A stretch of 64,000 bases of DNA, from NCBI RefSeq assembly GCF_001662075.1, contig NZ_LYPL01000016.1, positions 99,022-163,021 on the forward strand, written 5' to 3'. The position numbers and the translations under genes are program-made. The DNA is from Rhizobium bangladeshense (GTDB taxonomy: Bacteria > Pseudomonadota > Alphaproteobacteria > Rhizobiales > Rhizobiaceae). A model generated the notes under the pieces. That model had not been told where the DNA came from and did no database searches. It saw only the letters and a list, made by a program, of their open reading frames with translations. Below are positions 24,438-32,977 of the stretch, in pieces. Within the stretch, counting starts at the first letter, position 1. Every line of letters begins with the position of its first letter.

Positions 24438-24992
24438 ATGAGGCAGGCTAATCACTGGAAAGGGCTCGGACTGCTCTCCTTCGCGGGAGCAGTCCTGATG
24501 ACTGCCACCTCGTCGAAGGCTGCGGAGGACGTCGTCGCCGTTCGGCAGGCGGACATGAAGGCCATGGCGGCGGCAGCAAAGACGATCTCGGGCATGTTCA
24601 AAGATCCGACGAGCTACAAGTCCGCCGAGTTCAGACTGGCAGCCGATACCATCCGCGACAAGTCCGGCGTCGTTCTCTCCGGACATTTCGCTTCCGAGGC
24701 CGCCAGCGCGCAGTCAAAGGCCAGGCCGAACATCCTCGAGGAACGAGAGCGGTTCGACCGCATCGCGAACGATCTGCGCGATTACGCCGTCGCGCTCGAC
24801 GTCGCCGCGGAAAAAAATCCCGGACCGATGACGGCCGACATGCGGATGAAGCCGGGCGAGGCGATGGGCGGCGGGCCGCTCGGCACCCACGTCCCAAACG
24901 AGCAGTTACTCTCGGCGATGCCGGCGGAGCATGCCTTCCACCTCATGCTCCAGACCTGCACGACCTGCCACGCCAGATTCAGGATGGAATGA
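24438..24992 (+). CDS. Cytochrome c'-type (c-556) protein
   Basis: A 184-residue exported cytochrome. A signal segment (GLLSFAGAVLMTATSSKAAE) precedes a four-helix bundle beginning RQADMKAMAAAAKTISGMF. The single haem motif CTTCH is close to the C-terminus, as in cytochrome c'/c-556. Its Met in RQADMKAM may be the sixth ligand. The start at ATG 24438 fits the signal; ATG 24411 gives nine extra residues. It may accept electrons from the b561-type cytochrome encoded nearby. Confidence 0.88.
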   Translation: MRQANHWKGLGLLSFAGAVLMTATSSKAAEDVVAVRQADMKAMAAAAKTISGMFKDPTSYKSAEFRLAADTIRDKSGVVLSGHFASEAASAQSKARPNILEERERFDRIANDLRDYAVALDVAAEKNPGPMTADMRMKPGEAMGGGPLGTHVPNEQLLSAMPAEHAFHLMLQTCTTCHARFRME

Positions 24993-25087
24993 GCGGCGAA
25001 CGCTCGGAACCGGGTATTTGCGCGCCTTCCTTAAGCTTCCGCCCGTGGCGGCTTGACGTTAGATCCATGAGGCAAGCGCCCGCTCTG

Positions 25088-25273
25088 CTACGCCTTCGAT
25101 CGGTTTAGTCCGAAGCGGGCGTGGGGCTGCGCTTCGTCGTCGGAATTGGCAAACTCCCCGATGATCGCGGATTCGGACCGATCGCCCCCCTGGCAATGCA
25201 TGACCAAGTGCTTGAGGGTGGCGGTCAAGGCGTGGATCGCCGCCGCCTTGCGCTTGAGTTCCTCGATGTGATG
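25088..25273 (-). pseudogene. Fragment of a MerR-family (CueR/HmrR-like) regulator
   Basis: The minus strand reads HHIEELKRKAAAIHALTATL then KHLVMHCQGGDRSESAIIGE, ending with a short tail and stop. This is the C-terminal coiled coil and metal-loop region of MerR regulators of the CueR group. The upstream frame is closed and no N-terminal helix-turn-helix is found, so about half of the gene is gone. The first bases are preceded by TTGACCTTCCC (25273-25283), which resembles the left half of a copper promoter, hinting at a deletion junction here. The rest of the 435-bp gap (24993-25427) shows no gene. Confidence 0.65.
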
Positions 25274-25427
25274 GGAAGGTCAAGAGCCTTCTGCTTTCCG
25301 GATTGCCGCTCTCATGTTGAGTTCGATCCCGATATCTTCGATAATCGGTGGGACGATTTTCGTAGCTTTCCAGGGTGCCTTGTTTCGAGTTCTTTGATGG
25401 GGCCGACAGGCGTCAATAGGAGCGGTG

Positions 25428-26102
25428 ATGCAGAGCCATGCGAGGCAGCGAGAGGATGCGGCGAAAACGCCGGCCACCGTTGCGTTCATAGATATCGCCG
25501 GATTCAGCGCAATTGCGGATGTTTATGGTGACGCGGCGGCGCTCGATGTGCTCGAGGTGTTCGAGAGCATGGTGCGCGACGCCCTGAGTGGCTATGCGCC
25601 TCCGATCAAATGGATCGGCGACGAGGCGATGCTGTCGTTTCCTGAGCCCGAAACAGCGATCCAGGTGCTCGGAACGCTGTTGCAGGCATGCCGCAAGGAA
25701 CCGCGTCTCCCGCTCACTCGGGCAGGGCTGAACCATGGGCCTGTGATTTGCAGAGCAGGCGATCTCTTTGGATCGACGGTCAATATCGCCGCGCGAATCA
25801 CTGCGCTCGCGTCGCCGGGGCAGTTGCTTGCCACCCAACCCATTGCTGAGGCGGCCGCCGCCCGAGGCATCCTGGTGCGCGATCTCGGAATGGTGGCGCT
25901 TAGATCGGTAGCCGATGAACTCCCTCTCTTCGAGATCGATCTCGCTCCGTCGGCCGACCCGGCCTGGATAGATCCGGTGTGCAAGATGCACGCACCCTAT
26001 TCATCCTACAGGCGCGCCGCCCCCGATGGGCCGTGGTTTTGTTCACCGCAGTGTGAAGAAGCGTATCGACGTTCACCGCAGACCTATGAGCTGCCGCGGT
26101 GA
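25428..26102 (+). CDS. Class III adenylate/guanylate cyclase domain fused to a YHS metal-binding domain
   Basis: A 224-residue protein with two domains. Residues about 15-170 form a class III cyclase: FIDIAGFSAIADVYG carries the first metal Asp, IKWIGDEAMLSF the second Asp and a substrate Lys, and RAGDLFGSTVNIAARI holds the substrate Asp plus the Asn and Arg that stabilise the transition state. All catalytic positions look present, so it should be active, most likely on ATP. Residues about 183-223 form a YHS domain (DPVCKMHAPYSSYRRAAPDG, then WFCSPQCEEAYRRSPQTYEL), a Cys-based metal-binding unit. A metal-responsive cyclic nucleotide signal is the simplest reading. ATG 25428 follows AGGAG. Confidence 0.85.
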   Translation: MQSHARQREDAAKTPATVAFIDIAGFSAIADVYGDAAALDVLEVFESMVRDALSGYAPPIKWIGDEAMLSFPEPETAIQVLGTLLQACRKEPRLPLTRAGLNHGPVICRAGDLFGSTVNIAARITALASPGQLLATQPIAEAAAARGILVRDLGMVALRSVADELPLFEIDLAPSADPAWIDPVCKMHAPYSSYRRAAPDGPWFCSPQCEEAYRRSPQTYELPR

Positions 26103-26169
26103 CGCCTAGACCTTCGGCGAAGGACCTGTTTTGCCTGGTGCTCCGCGCTGGAAATCGCAGTCGTCTAAA

Positions 26170-26325
26170 ACTAGAGGGGTAACCGGCTTTTTTGAATGGC
26201 AGAATTGATCGTGACTGGATCGTTCTTCGTTTGAACCTGGCCGCAAGTTCGATGCAGTCGAAAGCCTCAGGATCGGCCGTCTTGATCGCCTGCGCCACCG
26301 TGCTTGCGCAGTGACCGCAGGTCAT
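26170..26325 (-). pseudogene. Frameshifted CopZ-type copper chaperone
   Basis: The minus strand begins MTCGHCASTVAQAIKTADPE, the MxCxxC heavy-metal-associated domain of CopZ. The next part only makes sense when frames are combined: VQTKNDPVTINSAIQ in one frame, then KKAGYPSSF in the first frame, giving the expected last strand and AGY motif. Two frame changes are needed between about 26190 and 26250. The start overlaps the stop of the Crp/Fnr-type gene (ATGA), indicating a former operon. Confidence 0.6.
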
Positions 26326-26876
26326 GTTCCGAATCGTACAAAGGAACGGCGCCGTTTCGACAGTTCCCGATAAAGGGCTTCCGGCGATACGCCGATATCC
26401 TCCGCCAGCGCCCTCCATTCGCCCTTCGACGGCAGCACGCCGTCGTTCCATGCAAGCCAGGACTCGAGACGAGCGGCAACGGTCTTCAGATTGGCGATTT
26501 CCGCGCGCTTGCGTGTTTGCTGGAGTTGGTGGGAAAGATAGGAAGCCCAGCCCTCGGCGAAGTCCGGGTTGCTGCGAAGTGCACGTCTGATCAAGGGAAT
26601 TGGAACCGAGGTCGCCTCAAGTTCGGTCACGGCGACGGCGTCACAATGATAGACGCTGGAGAAGACCGAGGCTTCCGCGAGGACCAGTCCTGAAGAAGCA
26701 CGCTGCAGCACCGCGACGTCGCCGCCGGGCTGATGCCGTACAAGATGGACGATGCCGGACTCCACGAGATAGAGGCTTCCGACCTCGTCGCCCTGGTTGA
26801 AGACATGTTGGCTGGCTCCGAATGTTCTTCTTCCGGTCGAGAGGCTGCGAATGTGATCCATGAGGGTGGCAGACAT
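26322..26876 (-). CDS. Crp/Fnr-family transcriptional regulator
   Basis: A 184-residue regulator. An N-terminal cyclic-nucleotide-binding-like barrel (HVFNQGDEVGSLYLVESGIV and later strands) is joined by a long helix to a C-terminal winged helix (WRALAEDIGVSPEALYRELS). The Cys cluster of true FNR is missing, so it is not an FNR-type iron-sulfur sensor. It was probably once cotranscribed with copZ, whose remnant overlaps its stop. Because a cyclase gene lies just beside it, cAMP is a possible ligand, but the phosphate-binding cassette is not clearly conserved. Starts at 26888 or 26861 are also possible. Confidence 0.75.
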   Translation of the reverse strand: MSATLMDHIRSLSTGRRTFGASQHVFNQGDEVGSLYLVESGIVHLVRHQPGGDVAVLQRASSGLVLAEASVFSSVYHCDAVAVTELEATSVPIPLIRRALRSNPDFAEGWASYLSHQLQQTRKRAEIANLKTVAARLESWLAWNDGVLPSKGEWRALAEDIGVSPEALYRELSKRRRSFVRFGT

Positions 26877-26946
26877 GATTTGGATCATGTTCTACGGTGC
26901 GACGGCAAGCAATAGTGACGGTATATCGGCAACCGGAACACTCTCG

Positions 26947-27465
26947 ATGAAGTCCCTGCTTCTCAGCTTTATATTCGGCATTCTCTCGACTCAGGTGCTG
27001 GCCGAGGGGCAGCATCACGCCACTTCCCGATACGTTGAGGAGGCGGGAAGGGAGGTCAAATCGTTATCGGAGGCGGATGTCGACGAACTGACCAGAGGTG
27101 ACGGCTGGGGTTTGGCGAAGCCCGCCGAACTCAACGGCTATCCGGGTCCTTCACACGTGCTGGCAATGAAAAATCAAATCGGCCTCACGGACGACCAGCT
27201 CCAGAAGGTGCAGCAGGTTTTCGACCTGATGCAGGCCCGAGCATCTGCGGAGGGCAGGATCTTCGTCGACGCCGAGCGGAAACTCGATGCCGCGTTCAGG
27301 AGCAGGACCATTACGGAAACGGCACTTGGAGACCTTGTCGCCAAGGCGGAAGCGAGCCGGTCGCGGCTGAGGTTCATCCACCTCGCGGCGCATCTGGAGG
27401 TGACACAGGTTCTCGACCCCGGCCAAATCGCGATCTATGAAGAGCACCGCGGATATTCGAAATGA
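26947..27465 (+). CDS. Spy/CpxP-like periplasmic protein
   Basis: A 172-residue exported protein. Signal peptide MKSLLLSFIFGILSTQVLAE. The mature part is all-helical, with HVLAMKNQIGLTDDQLQKVQ carrying an LTxxQ-type motif of the Spy/CpxP/heavy-metal-sensor (CnrX, ZraP) superfamily. A second similar motif is not clear. Such proteins act as periplasmic chaperones or metal sensors. It is divergent from the Crp/Fnr gene with a short intergenic region. The ATG at 26947 is chosen because it opens directly on the signal peptide. Confidence 0.7.
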   Translation: MKSLLLSFIFGILSTQVLAEGQHHATSRYVEEAGREVKSLSEADVDELTRGDGWGLAKPAELNGYPGPSHVLAMKNQIGLTDDQLQKVQQVFDLMQARASAEGRIFVDAERKLDAAFRSRTITETALGDLVAKAEASRSRLRFIHLAAHLEVTQVLDPGQIAIYEEHRGYSK

Positions 27466-27520
27466 CAGCGAGATCAAGTTGAGTTGACTGCGCGCATGAC
27501 GGCTGCGTCGTTCCGGCAGA

Positions 27521-27544
27521 GCGGTGGGGTCTCCACCGCCTTTC
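27521..27544 (+). terminator. Hairpin after the Spy-like gene
   Basis: Stem GCGGTGG / CCACCGC with a 5-nt loop at 27521-27539, followed by a short T-rich run (CTTT). It fits an intrinsic terminator about 55 bp past the Spy-like stop. The rest of the 256-bp gap up to 27722 shows no gene. Confidence 0.5.
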
Positions 27545-27721
27545 GGCCGCGATGCCGGCCGTCGTCACTTCTAACCATCTAGAAGCGTGTGAAGCACGAT
27601 AGCTGCGATTTCGAGATAGCGAATATCTCGCCGCACTTGAGGGACAGATCGCGCTTGTCCCAATTCGCGTCTCTATGATCTATGGGTGCCTCAGGACTTA
27701 TACTGGAGCGCACCGGCGAGC

Positions 27722-28765
27722 ATGAAAGCTGAAATGAGCGAAATCGCAGTACGACTGGAAAATGTTACCCGCCGCTTCGGCATCACTCCAGCCGTGCGCG
27801 ATCTTTCTCTTCATATTCGGCGCGGAGACGCGGTTTCGCTCGTGGGCCATTCCGGTTGCGGCAAGTCTACGCTCCTGCGCATGATTGCCGGTGTCGAGAT
27901 ACCGGAATCCGGCCGCATCTTCCTCGACGGCCGCGAGGTCGCAAGTTCGGCCACTTTCGTCGAGCCCGAGGCGCGTGGCGTCGGCTTCGTCTTCCAGGAT
28001 TATGCTCTCTTTCCGCATCTGACTGTACGGGACAATGTCCTATTCGGTCTCAAGCGACTTCCGAAGGGTGAAGCAGCCGCGCGGGCAGAGGAGATGATCA
28101 GCAAGGTCGGAATCGAACATCTGGCGCATCGCTATCCGCACACCCTCTCCGGCGGTGAGCAGCAGCGTGTCGCGCTCGCCCGTGCCTTGGCGCCCCGGCC
28201 GAGTATCGTGCTGATGGACGAGCCCTTTTCCAATCTGGATCAGGGTCTGCGGGGGAAGGTACGCAGCGACACCTTGAGCCTGTTGAGGGCACTTGGCACG
28301 ACCGTGATCATCGTGACGCATGATCCCCAGGAGGCACTTTCCGTCGGCGACCAGGTGGTCCTGATGCGGGCAGGTGAAATCGTCCAGTCCGGCTCCGCCT
28401 ATGATCTGCACGACCGTCCGACGAATGACTATGCGGCAGAGTTTTTTTGCGCGTCCAGCAAAGTTCCCGGCGTTTACCGTGGCGGATGGATCGAGACCGC
28501 GATCGGTAACTTTGCCTATACGCTCGATCGTCCGCCGGCAAGCTCCGTGACCGTTCATATCAGGCCGCATGCTGTCGCGCTGTCTCCCGGCTCAGGAATC
28601 CCCGCTCGTATCGAAAATCGTGTTCTGCATGGTGAATTCGAGCAGATCACCTTGAAGGTCGATCGCCTCGAGGTGCCGCTTAAAGCGAGAGCCTTGGAGC
28701 GGTTGCCCGTTGATGCGGAGAATATCGAGATCTCAATCCTGCCCGAGCGGCTGCTGGCTTTTTGA
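27722..28765 (+). CDS. fbpC: Ferric-iron ABC transporter ATP-binding protein
   Basis: A 347-residue ABC ATPase of the iron/polyamine/sulfate group. Walker A is GHSGCGKSTLLRM, the signature is LSGGEQQRVALARAL, Walker B is VLMDEPFSN, followed by the H-loop VTHDPQEALS. A C-terminal TOBE-type extension starts near residue 240. It is the first of three genes (ATPase, binding protein, permease) that form an FbpABC-type importer. The start at 27722 or 27734 cannot be told apart. Confidence 0.88.
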   Translation: MKAEMSEIAVRLENVTRRFGITPAVRDLSLHIRRGDAVSLVGHSGCGKSTLLRMIAGVEIPESGRIFLDGREVASSATFVEPEARGVGFVFQDYALFPHLTVRDNVLFGLKRLPKGEAAARAEEMISKVGIEHLAHRYPHTLSGGEQQRVALARALAPRPSIVLMDEPFSNLDQGLRGKVRSDTLSLLRALGTTVIIVTHDPQEALSVGDQVVLMRAGEIVQSGSAYDLHDRPTNDYAAEFFCASSKVPGVYRGGWIETAIGNFAYTLDRPPASSVTVHIRPHAVALSPGSGIPARIENRVLHGEFEQITLKVDRLEVPLKARALERLPVDAENIEISILPERLLAF

Positions 28766-28842
28766 AAGCTCACTGTGAGCGCATTCTGCTGACCTCCTCA
28801 TCAAGTTTCCGTGATATTTGGATTCAATTTCCAGGGAAAACT

Positions 28843-28857
28843 TGACTTTCAGGGTCA
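28843..28857 (+). promoter_or_regulatory. Candidate iron-responsive operator (TGA-N9-TCA)
   Basis: TGACTTTCAGGGTCA fits the rhizobial RirA IRO pattern TGA-N9-TCA and overlaps a TTGACT that could be a -35. It lies 44 bp before the start of the iron-binding-protein gene. Six fixed bases make chance occurrence possible. Confidence 0.35.
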
Positions 28858-28900
28858 TGAACTGCTGCAAGCAATGCGCATTCATTCGCGGAGGGACATA

Positions 28901-29923
28901 ATGAATTCGCGCTCTATCCTCACATCCATGCTGCTTGCTGCTTCGGCGCTGATGTCGCCCGGCATCGCCGCCGCCGCAGAAATCAACCTTTACACGACCA
29001 GAGAACCGGCTCTGATCGCACCTCTTCTGGAGGCGTTCACCAAATCGACCGGTACGAAGGTCAATACCATTTTCCTGAAGGACGGCCTCGCGGAGCGTGT
29101 GGCCTCCGAGGGCGCCAGCTCGCCGGCTGACATCCTGATGGCCGTCGATGCCGGCAACCTTGTCGATCTGGTCGATAAAGGCGTAACGCAGCCGGTGGAA
29201 TCATCTGTGCTGAGCTCGGCTATCCCGGAACAACTGCGTGATGCCAAGGGCAACTGGTTTGCGCTTTCGATGCGCGCCCGCGTGCTCTACGCGGCCAAGG
29301 ATCTTGACATCAGCACATTCAATTACGAGGAGCTTGCCGATCCCAAATGGAAGGGCAAGATCTGCATACGCTCGGGTCAACACCCCTATAATACGGCACT
29401 GTTTGCTGACTACATCGCCCATTACGGCGCGGCAGAAGCCGAGAAATGGCTGATGGGTGTCAAGGACAACCTCGCCCGTAAGGCAGCCGGCGGCGATCGC
29501 GATGCGGCCAAGGATATTCTCGGCGGCATTTGCGATATCGGTATCGCCAACTCCTATTATGTTGGCCTGATGCGATCCGGCAAGGGTGGTGAAGAGCAGG
29601 TCAAATGGGGCGACGCCATCAAGGTCGTCCTGCCAACCTTCAAGAACGGCGGGACGCAAGTGAATATCAGTGGCGCGGCAATCGCCAAGCATTCACCGAA
29701 CAAGGCTGAAGCCGTCAAACTTCTCGAATATCTCGTCTCTGACGAAGCGCAGAAGATCTATGCCGAGGCTAATTACGAATATCCTGTGAAGGCGGGCGTC
29801 GCGGCCGATCCGATCATCGCATCTTTTGGCGAACTGAAGATCGACAGCAAGCCCTTGTCCGAGATCGTCAGCCATCGCAAGCAGGCGAGTGAACTCGTAG
29901 ACAAGGTCGGCTTCGACAACTAA
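28901..29923 (+). CDS. fbpA: Ferric-iron ABC transporter substrate-binding protein
   Basis: A 340-residue periplasmic binding protein. Signal peptide MNSRSILTSMLLAASALMSP ends near AAAAEINLYTTRE. The mature protein has the FbpA/FutA/AfuA order, with PWLQ-type lobes and the iron-pocket Tyr in GIANSYYVGLM; NQVQVFEY-like ends are not needed here. Fe(III) is the expected ligand. ATG 28901 follows GGAGGGAC. A strong hairpin follows the stop before the permease gene, so the binding protein is likely made in excess. Confidence 0.88.
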   Translation: MNSRSILTSMLLAASALMSPGIAAAAEINLYTTREPALIAPLLEAFTKSTGTKVNTIFLKDGLAERVASEGASSPADILMAVDAGNLVDLVDKGVTQPVESSVLSSAIPEQLRDAKGNWFALSMRARVLYAAKDLDISTFNYEELADPKWKGKICIRSGQHPYNTALFADYIAHYGAAEAEKWLMGVKDNLARKAAGGDRDAAKDILGGICDIGIANSYYVGLMRSGKGGEEQVKWGDAIKVVLPTFKNGGTQVNISGAAIAKHSPNKAEAVKLLEYLVSDEAQKIYAEANYEYPVKAGVAADPIIASFGELKIDSKPLSEIVSHRKQASELVDKVGFDN

Positions 29924-29928
29924 AGAAC

Positions 29929-29960
29929 AAGGAAGGCGCCTCTGAGAGGCGCCTTCCTTC
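29929..29960 (+). terminator. Strong hairpin between binding-protein and permease genes
   Basis: Perfect stem AAGGAAGGCGCCTCT / AGAGGCGCCTTCCTT with a tiny loop. It lies within 44 bp between the two genes. It may terminate most transcripts or protect the 3' end of the binding-protein mRNA, raising the binding protein over the permease. Confidence 0.75.
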
Positions 29961-29966
29961 CCGAGA

Positions 29967-31637
29967 ATGGATCGAGTGATGTTTCCCAGCCAGGCGCCCG
30001 CCCGCTCTGCAAAGCGCACTGGCAGCGCATGGCTGGCAATTGCCGCTGCTATCGCCCTCATTGCCATTCTGCCGATCGGGGGATTGCTTCTCGAGGCCTC
30101 GAAGGGCTCGGCCGGTCTTTGGGGACATCTTTTCTCGACCGTCCTTCCGGTCGCGCTTCTCGACACCGTCATCCTTCTTGCGGGCGTCGGGATCATCACT
30201 GCCGTGGTCGGCACGACGACGGCATGGCTGGTGACGGCTTATGATTTTCCCGGCAGGCGTGCTCTGGAATGGATGTTGCTTCTGCCGCTTGCGGTTCCGA
30301 CCTACATCGTCGCCTATGCCTATCTGGATATACTGCATCCGATCGGTCCGGTGCAGGATGCCGTGCGCTGGCTGCTCGGCTACGAGAGCCCGCGCCAGTT
30401 TCGCCTTCCGGACGTCCGTTCCATGGCAGGCTGCATCCTGCTTCTCGGAATCGTGCTCTACCCCTATGTCTATATTCCGACCCGCGCGATGTTCCTGACC
30501 CAATCCGGTAATCTCGTCGACGCGGCACGCACGCTCGGCACATCTCGCCGCGCGGTCTTCTGGCGGGTCGCCCTGCCGCTCGCGCGCCCGGCTGTTGCCG
30601 TGGGTATCAGCCTTGCTCTGATGGAAACGTTGAACGATATCGGCGCCGCCGAATTCCTTGGTGTCCGCACGATCACCGTTTCCATCTACACGACCTGGAT
30701 CACCCGCTCGGATTTATCGGGAGCGTCGCAGATCGCGCTTGCCCTTCTTCTCATCGTCGTCGCGATTGTAGCGGTCGAGCGATGGGCGCGACGCAAGCAG
30801 CGCTACTCGATCGATGTACGCCGGATGCGGCGTTTCCAACCGCGGCGGGTATCCTTGGGAAAGGGCATGCTGCTGTTTCTCGGCGGCCTTCTGCCGGTCA
30901 TCCTCGGCTTTGCCGCGCCCGCGCTCTATCTCTTGATCGAAGCGGCAAAACGCTATCGGTTCGCCGGCATATCCCCTCGCATCATCAACGAGGCCGTGAA
31001 TACGCTTGTTATCGCCACTCTGGCGACAACCGCGATCGTCATCCTTGGCCTTTTCGCTGCCTACGCAACCCGTCTGCGCCCGGGCCAGCCGTCCTCCTGG
31101 CTCCTTCGCTGTTCCACGATGGGCTATGCTGCTCCCGGTACCGTGGTCGCCATCGGGGTGCTAACCGTCCTTGCCGGACTCGATCAGTTTATCGATCGCG
31201 CCGCGCTTTACTTGTATGGTGTGTCGACTGGCCTGCTCCTTATGGGATCGGGCGCTGCCGTCATATATGCGCTGATCGTGCGGTTTCTGGCCATCTCCGC
31301 CGGCGGAATAGAAGCCGGTCTCTCACGCATTTCCCTGTCGCTTGATCATGCTTCGCGTTCGCTGGGCCAATCGACCGCAGGCACGCTACGATACGTGCAC
31401 TTGCCGCTCTCGAAGGCGGCAATCTCGGCTGCCGCCCTGCTGGTCTTCGTCGATTGTGTGAAGGAGCTGCCCGCGACGCTCCTCCTGCGGCCACTGAATG
31501 TCGAGACGTTCGCAACGCATCTTTATGGGGAGGCTGCGAGAGGCACTTACGAGGAAGCCTCGATTGCCGCGCTCGCCATCGTGCTGATCGGCATTCTGCC
31601 TGCCATTCTGCTGTCGCGGATCGGACGTATCCGCTAG
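29967..31637 (+). CDS. fbpB: Ferric-iron ABC transporter permease (fused two-domain)
   Basis: A 556-residue inner-membrane permease with two BPD_transp_1 domains in tandem, as in FbpB. Each half has an EAA loop: DAARTLGTSRRAVFWRVALP in the first and HASRSLGQSTAGTLRYVHLP in the second. About 12 hydrophobic segments are visible. It forms the channel for the ATPase and binding protein encoded upstream. The ATG at 29967 sits directly after the hairpin; ATG 29979 is an alternative. Confidence 0.88.
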   Translation: MDRVMFPSQAPARSAKRTGSAWLAIAAAIALIAILPIGGLLLEASKGSAGLWGHLFSTVLPVALLDTVILLAGVGIITAVVGTTTAWLVTAYDFPGRRALEWMLLLPLAVPTYIVAYAYLDILHPIGPVQDAVRWLLGYESPRQFRLPDVRSMAGCILLLGIVLYPYVYIPTRAMFLTQSGNLVDAARTLGTSRRAVFWRVALPLARPAVAVGISLALMETLNDIGAAEFLGVRTITVSIYTTWITRSDLSGASQIALALLLIVVAIVAVERWARRKQRYSIDVRRMRRFQPRRVSLGKGMLLFLGGLLPVILGFAAPALYLLIEAAKRYRFAGISPRIINEAVNTLVIATLATTAIVILGLFAAYATRLRPGQPSSWLLRCSTMGYAAPGTVVAIGVLTVLAGLDQFIDRAALYLYGVSTGLLLMGSGAAVIYALIVRFLAISAGGIEAGLSRISLSLDHASRSLGQSTAGTLRYVHLPLSKAAISAAALLVFVDCVKELPATLLLRPLNVETFATHLYGEAARGTYEEASIAALAIVLIGILPAILLSRIGRIR

Positions 31638-31706
31638 ACGGCCGACCACCGCTGACGATTCGGAGCCTGGGAGCAACTCCATCGCTTCAGTGAGAGATAC
31701 CTGAAC

Positions 31707-32774
31707 TCATACGGCCTTTTTGGCCTGCGCCGCCTTTTGGCGGCTGCCGGTTCGCCATTTCTGGATCGGCCGTTCGATCATTTCCCAGCTCAAAGCGGAA
31801 AAAGCGATCGTGGGGATCGCGACCACGACCAGTTCGATGAATCCCCGCTCCAGCGGATAATCGAACACCCACCACAGAATCTGCATCATTAGCCAGAGCA
31901 TCGGGAAGTGGTAGAGATAACACCCGTAGCTGATGCGGCCGAGATAGGCCAAGGGCCGGAAGCCAAGAATACGATCGAGAACCGGGCTGGTACCTGATGC
32001 CGTTACGGCAATCAGGATTGCCATCGGCAGAAGCGGAAGAGCTTGCAGGAGGAACTTGACGACGACGAGCAGCCTAGGGTCGCTTGTCTCACCGAGTTGC
32101 AGTGCACCCCACAGCGCTGTTGGCAGGATTACTGCAATCAGGCGCATTCGAGACGGCCGTGCCAGCACGCCCGAAAAGAAGAACGCCAAGGCTCCGACGC
32201 CGAGCGCATCAAACGAGAAGGGCGGCCACAAGACCACTTGCTCGGCGTAATAACCGGTCACAAAGCAGGCGAGCCAGAATGCCACCGCGATGGCGATGGC
32301 GCCTCCGGCGGCCAGGGCTACCGATCTATTTGCACAGCTCAGGACGATGAGCGGCCAGATGAGGTAGAACTGCCATTCGACGGACAAGGTCCAGGTGTGG
32401 GCAAGCACCCATGGGTTCCAATTCATGCCCATTGCGAACCAGATATTCGATAGAAATGCGAGGTGATAAAAAAGCCCGTCATGGATCGTGACTAGGTGGA
32501 GCGCGGCAAGCCCCAGGAGCAGGGCGTAATAGGTCGGCAGAAGCCTTCCCGCCCTTCGCGCGTAGAAATTTTGCAGCGCCCCAAGGTAGGTGAACCCCTT
32601 GGCATCACGCAACTCGATCAGGTTGCCGGTGATCAGAAAAGCGCTCAGAACGAAGAACGTTCGCACCGCCAGATCACCGAGCAAGGAATTATCGTCGACG
32701 AAATGCGTGTAGAACACTCCAAAGATGGCGATTGCCCTGATGCCATCAAGGGCCCTGATCCGATCCGCCGCCAT
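31707..32774 (-). CDS. Membrane acyltransferase (acyltransferase-3 / OafA family)
   Basis: A 355-residue polytopic membrane enzyme. The first helix shows RIRALDGIRAIAIFGVFYTH with the catalytic-type His, and later FYARRAGRLLPTYYALLLGL carries the conserved Arg pair; WSVEWQFYLIWPL is also typical. Members O-acetylate or O-succinylate polysaccharides, lipid A or Nod factors (NodX, ExoZ). The target here is unknown; the gene stands alone between the iron operon and the FadR-type regulator, which is divergent. Confidence 0.85.
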   Translation of the reverse strand: MAADRIRALDGIRAIAIFGVFYTHFVDDNSLLGDLAVRTFFVLSAFLITGNLIELRDAKGFTYLGALQNFYARRAGRLLPTYYALLLGLAALHLVTIHDGLFYHLAFLSNIWFAMGMNWNPWVLAHTWTLSVEWQFYLIWPLIVLSCANRSVALAAGGAIAIAVAFWLACFVTGYYAEQVVLWPPFSFDALGVGALAFFFSGVLARPSRMRLIAVILPTALWGALQLGETSDPRLLVVVKFLLQALPLLPMAILIAVTASGTSPVLDRILGFRPLAYLGRISYGCYLYHFPMLWLMMQILWWVFDYPLERGFIELVVVAIPTIAFSALSWEMIERPIQKWRTGSRQKAAQAKKAV

Positions 32775-32930
32775 TTCCCACCCGTTCCGTCGATCGAATG
32801 ATCATCTTCCGGCAGAGCCCGGCCGGGCGCAAGAGGAACAAGCCGCGCGTAACGGTGTCGGGTCTTTGCCCCGATGAGGTCGCGGCGAAACAACCCTTGA
32901 CGCCTTCCCAACTTTGCGAAATGCTAAGAT

Positions 32931-32953
32931 GTCAGACCAATTTTAGATCTGAC
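32931..32953. promoter_or_regulatory. Candidate operator palindrome of the FadR-type regulator
   Basis: GTCAGA at 32931-32936 and TCTGAC at 32948-32953 form a perfect 6-bp dyad with an 11-bp AT-rich centre, 25 bp before the regulator start. Likely autoregulation site; the regulator that binds is inferred from position. Confidence 0.45.
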
Positions 32954-32977
32954 TGCCTGATAAGAAAATGGGGAACC

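Noticed and set aside
26322..26876. Crp/Fnr-family protein as a true FNR oxygen sensor
   Set aside because: The N-terminal Cys cluster needed for the iron-sulfur centre is missing.
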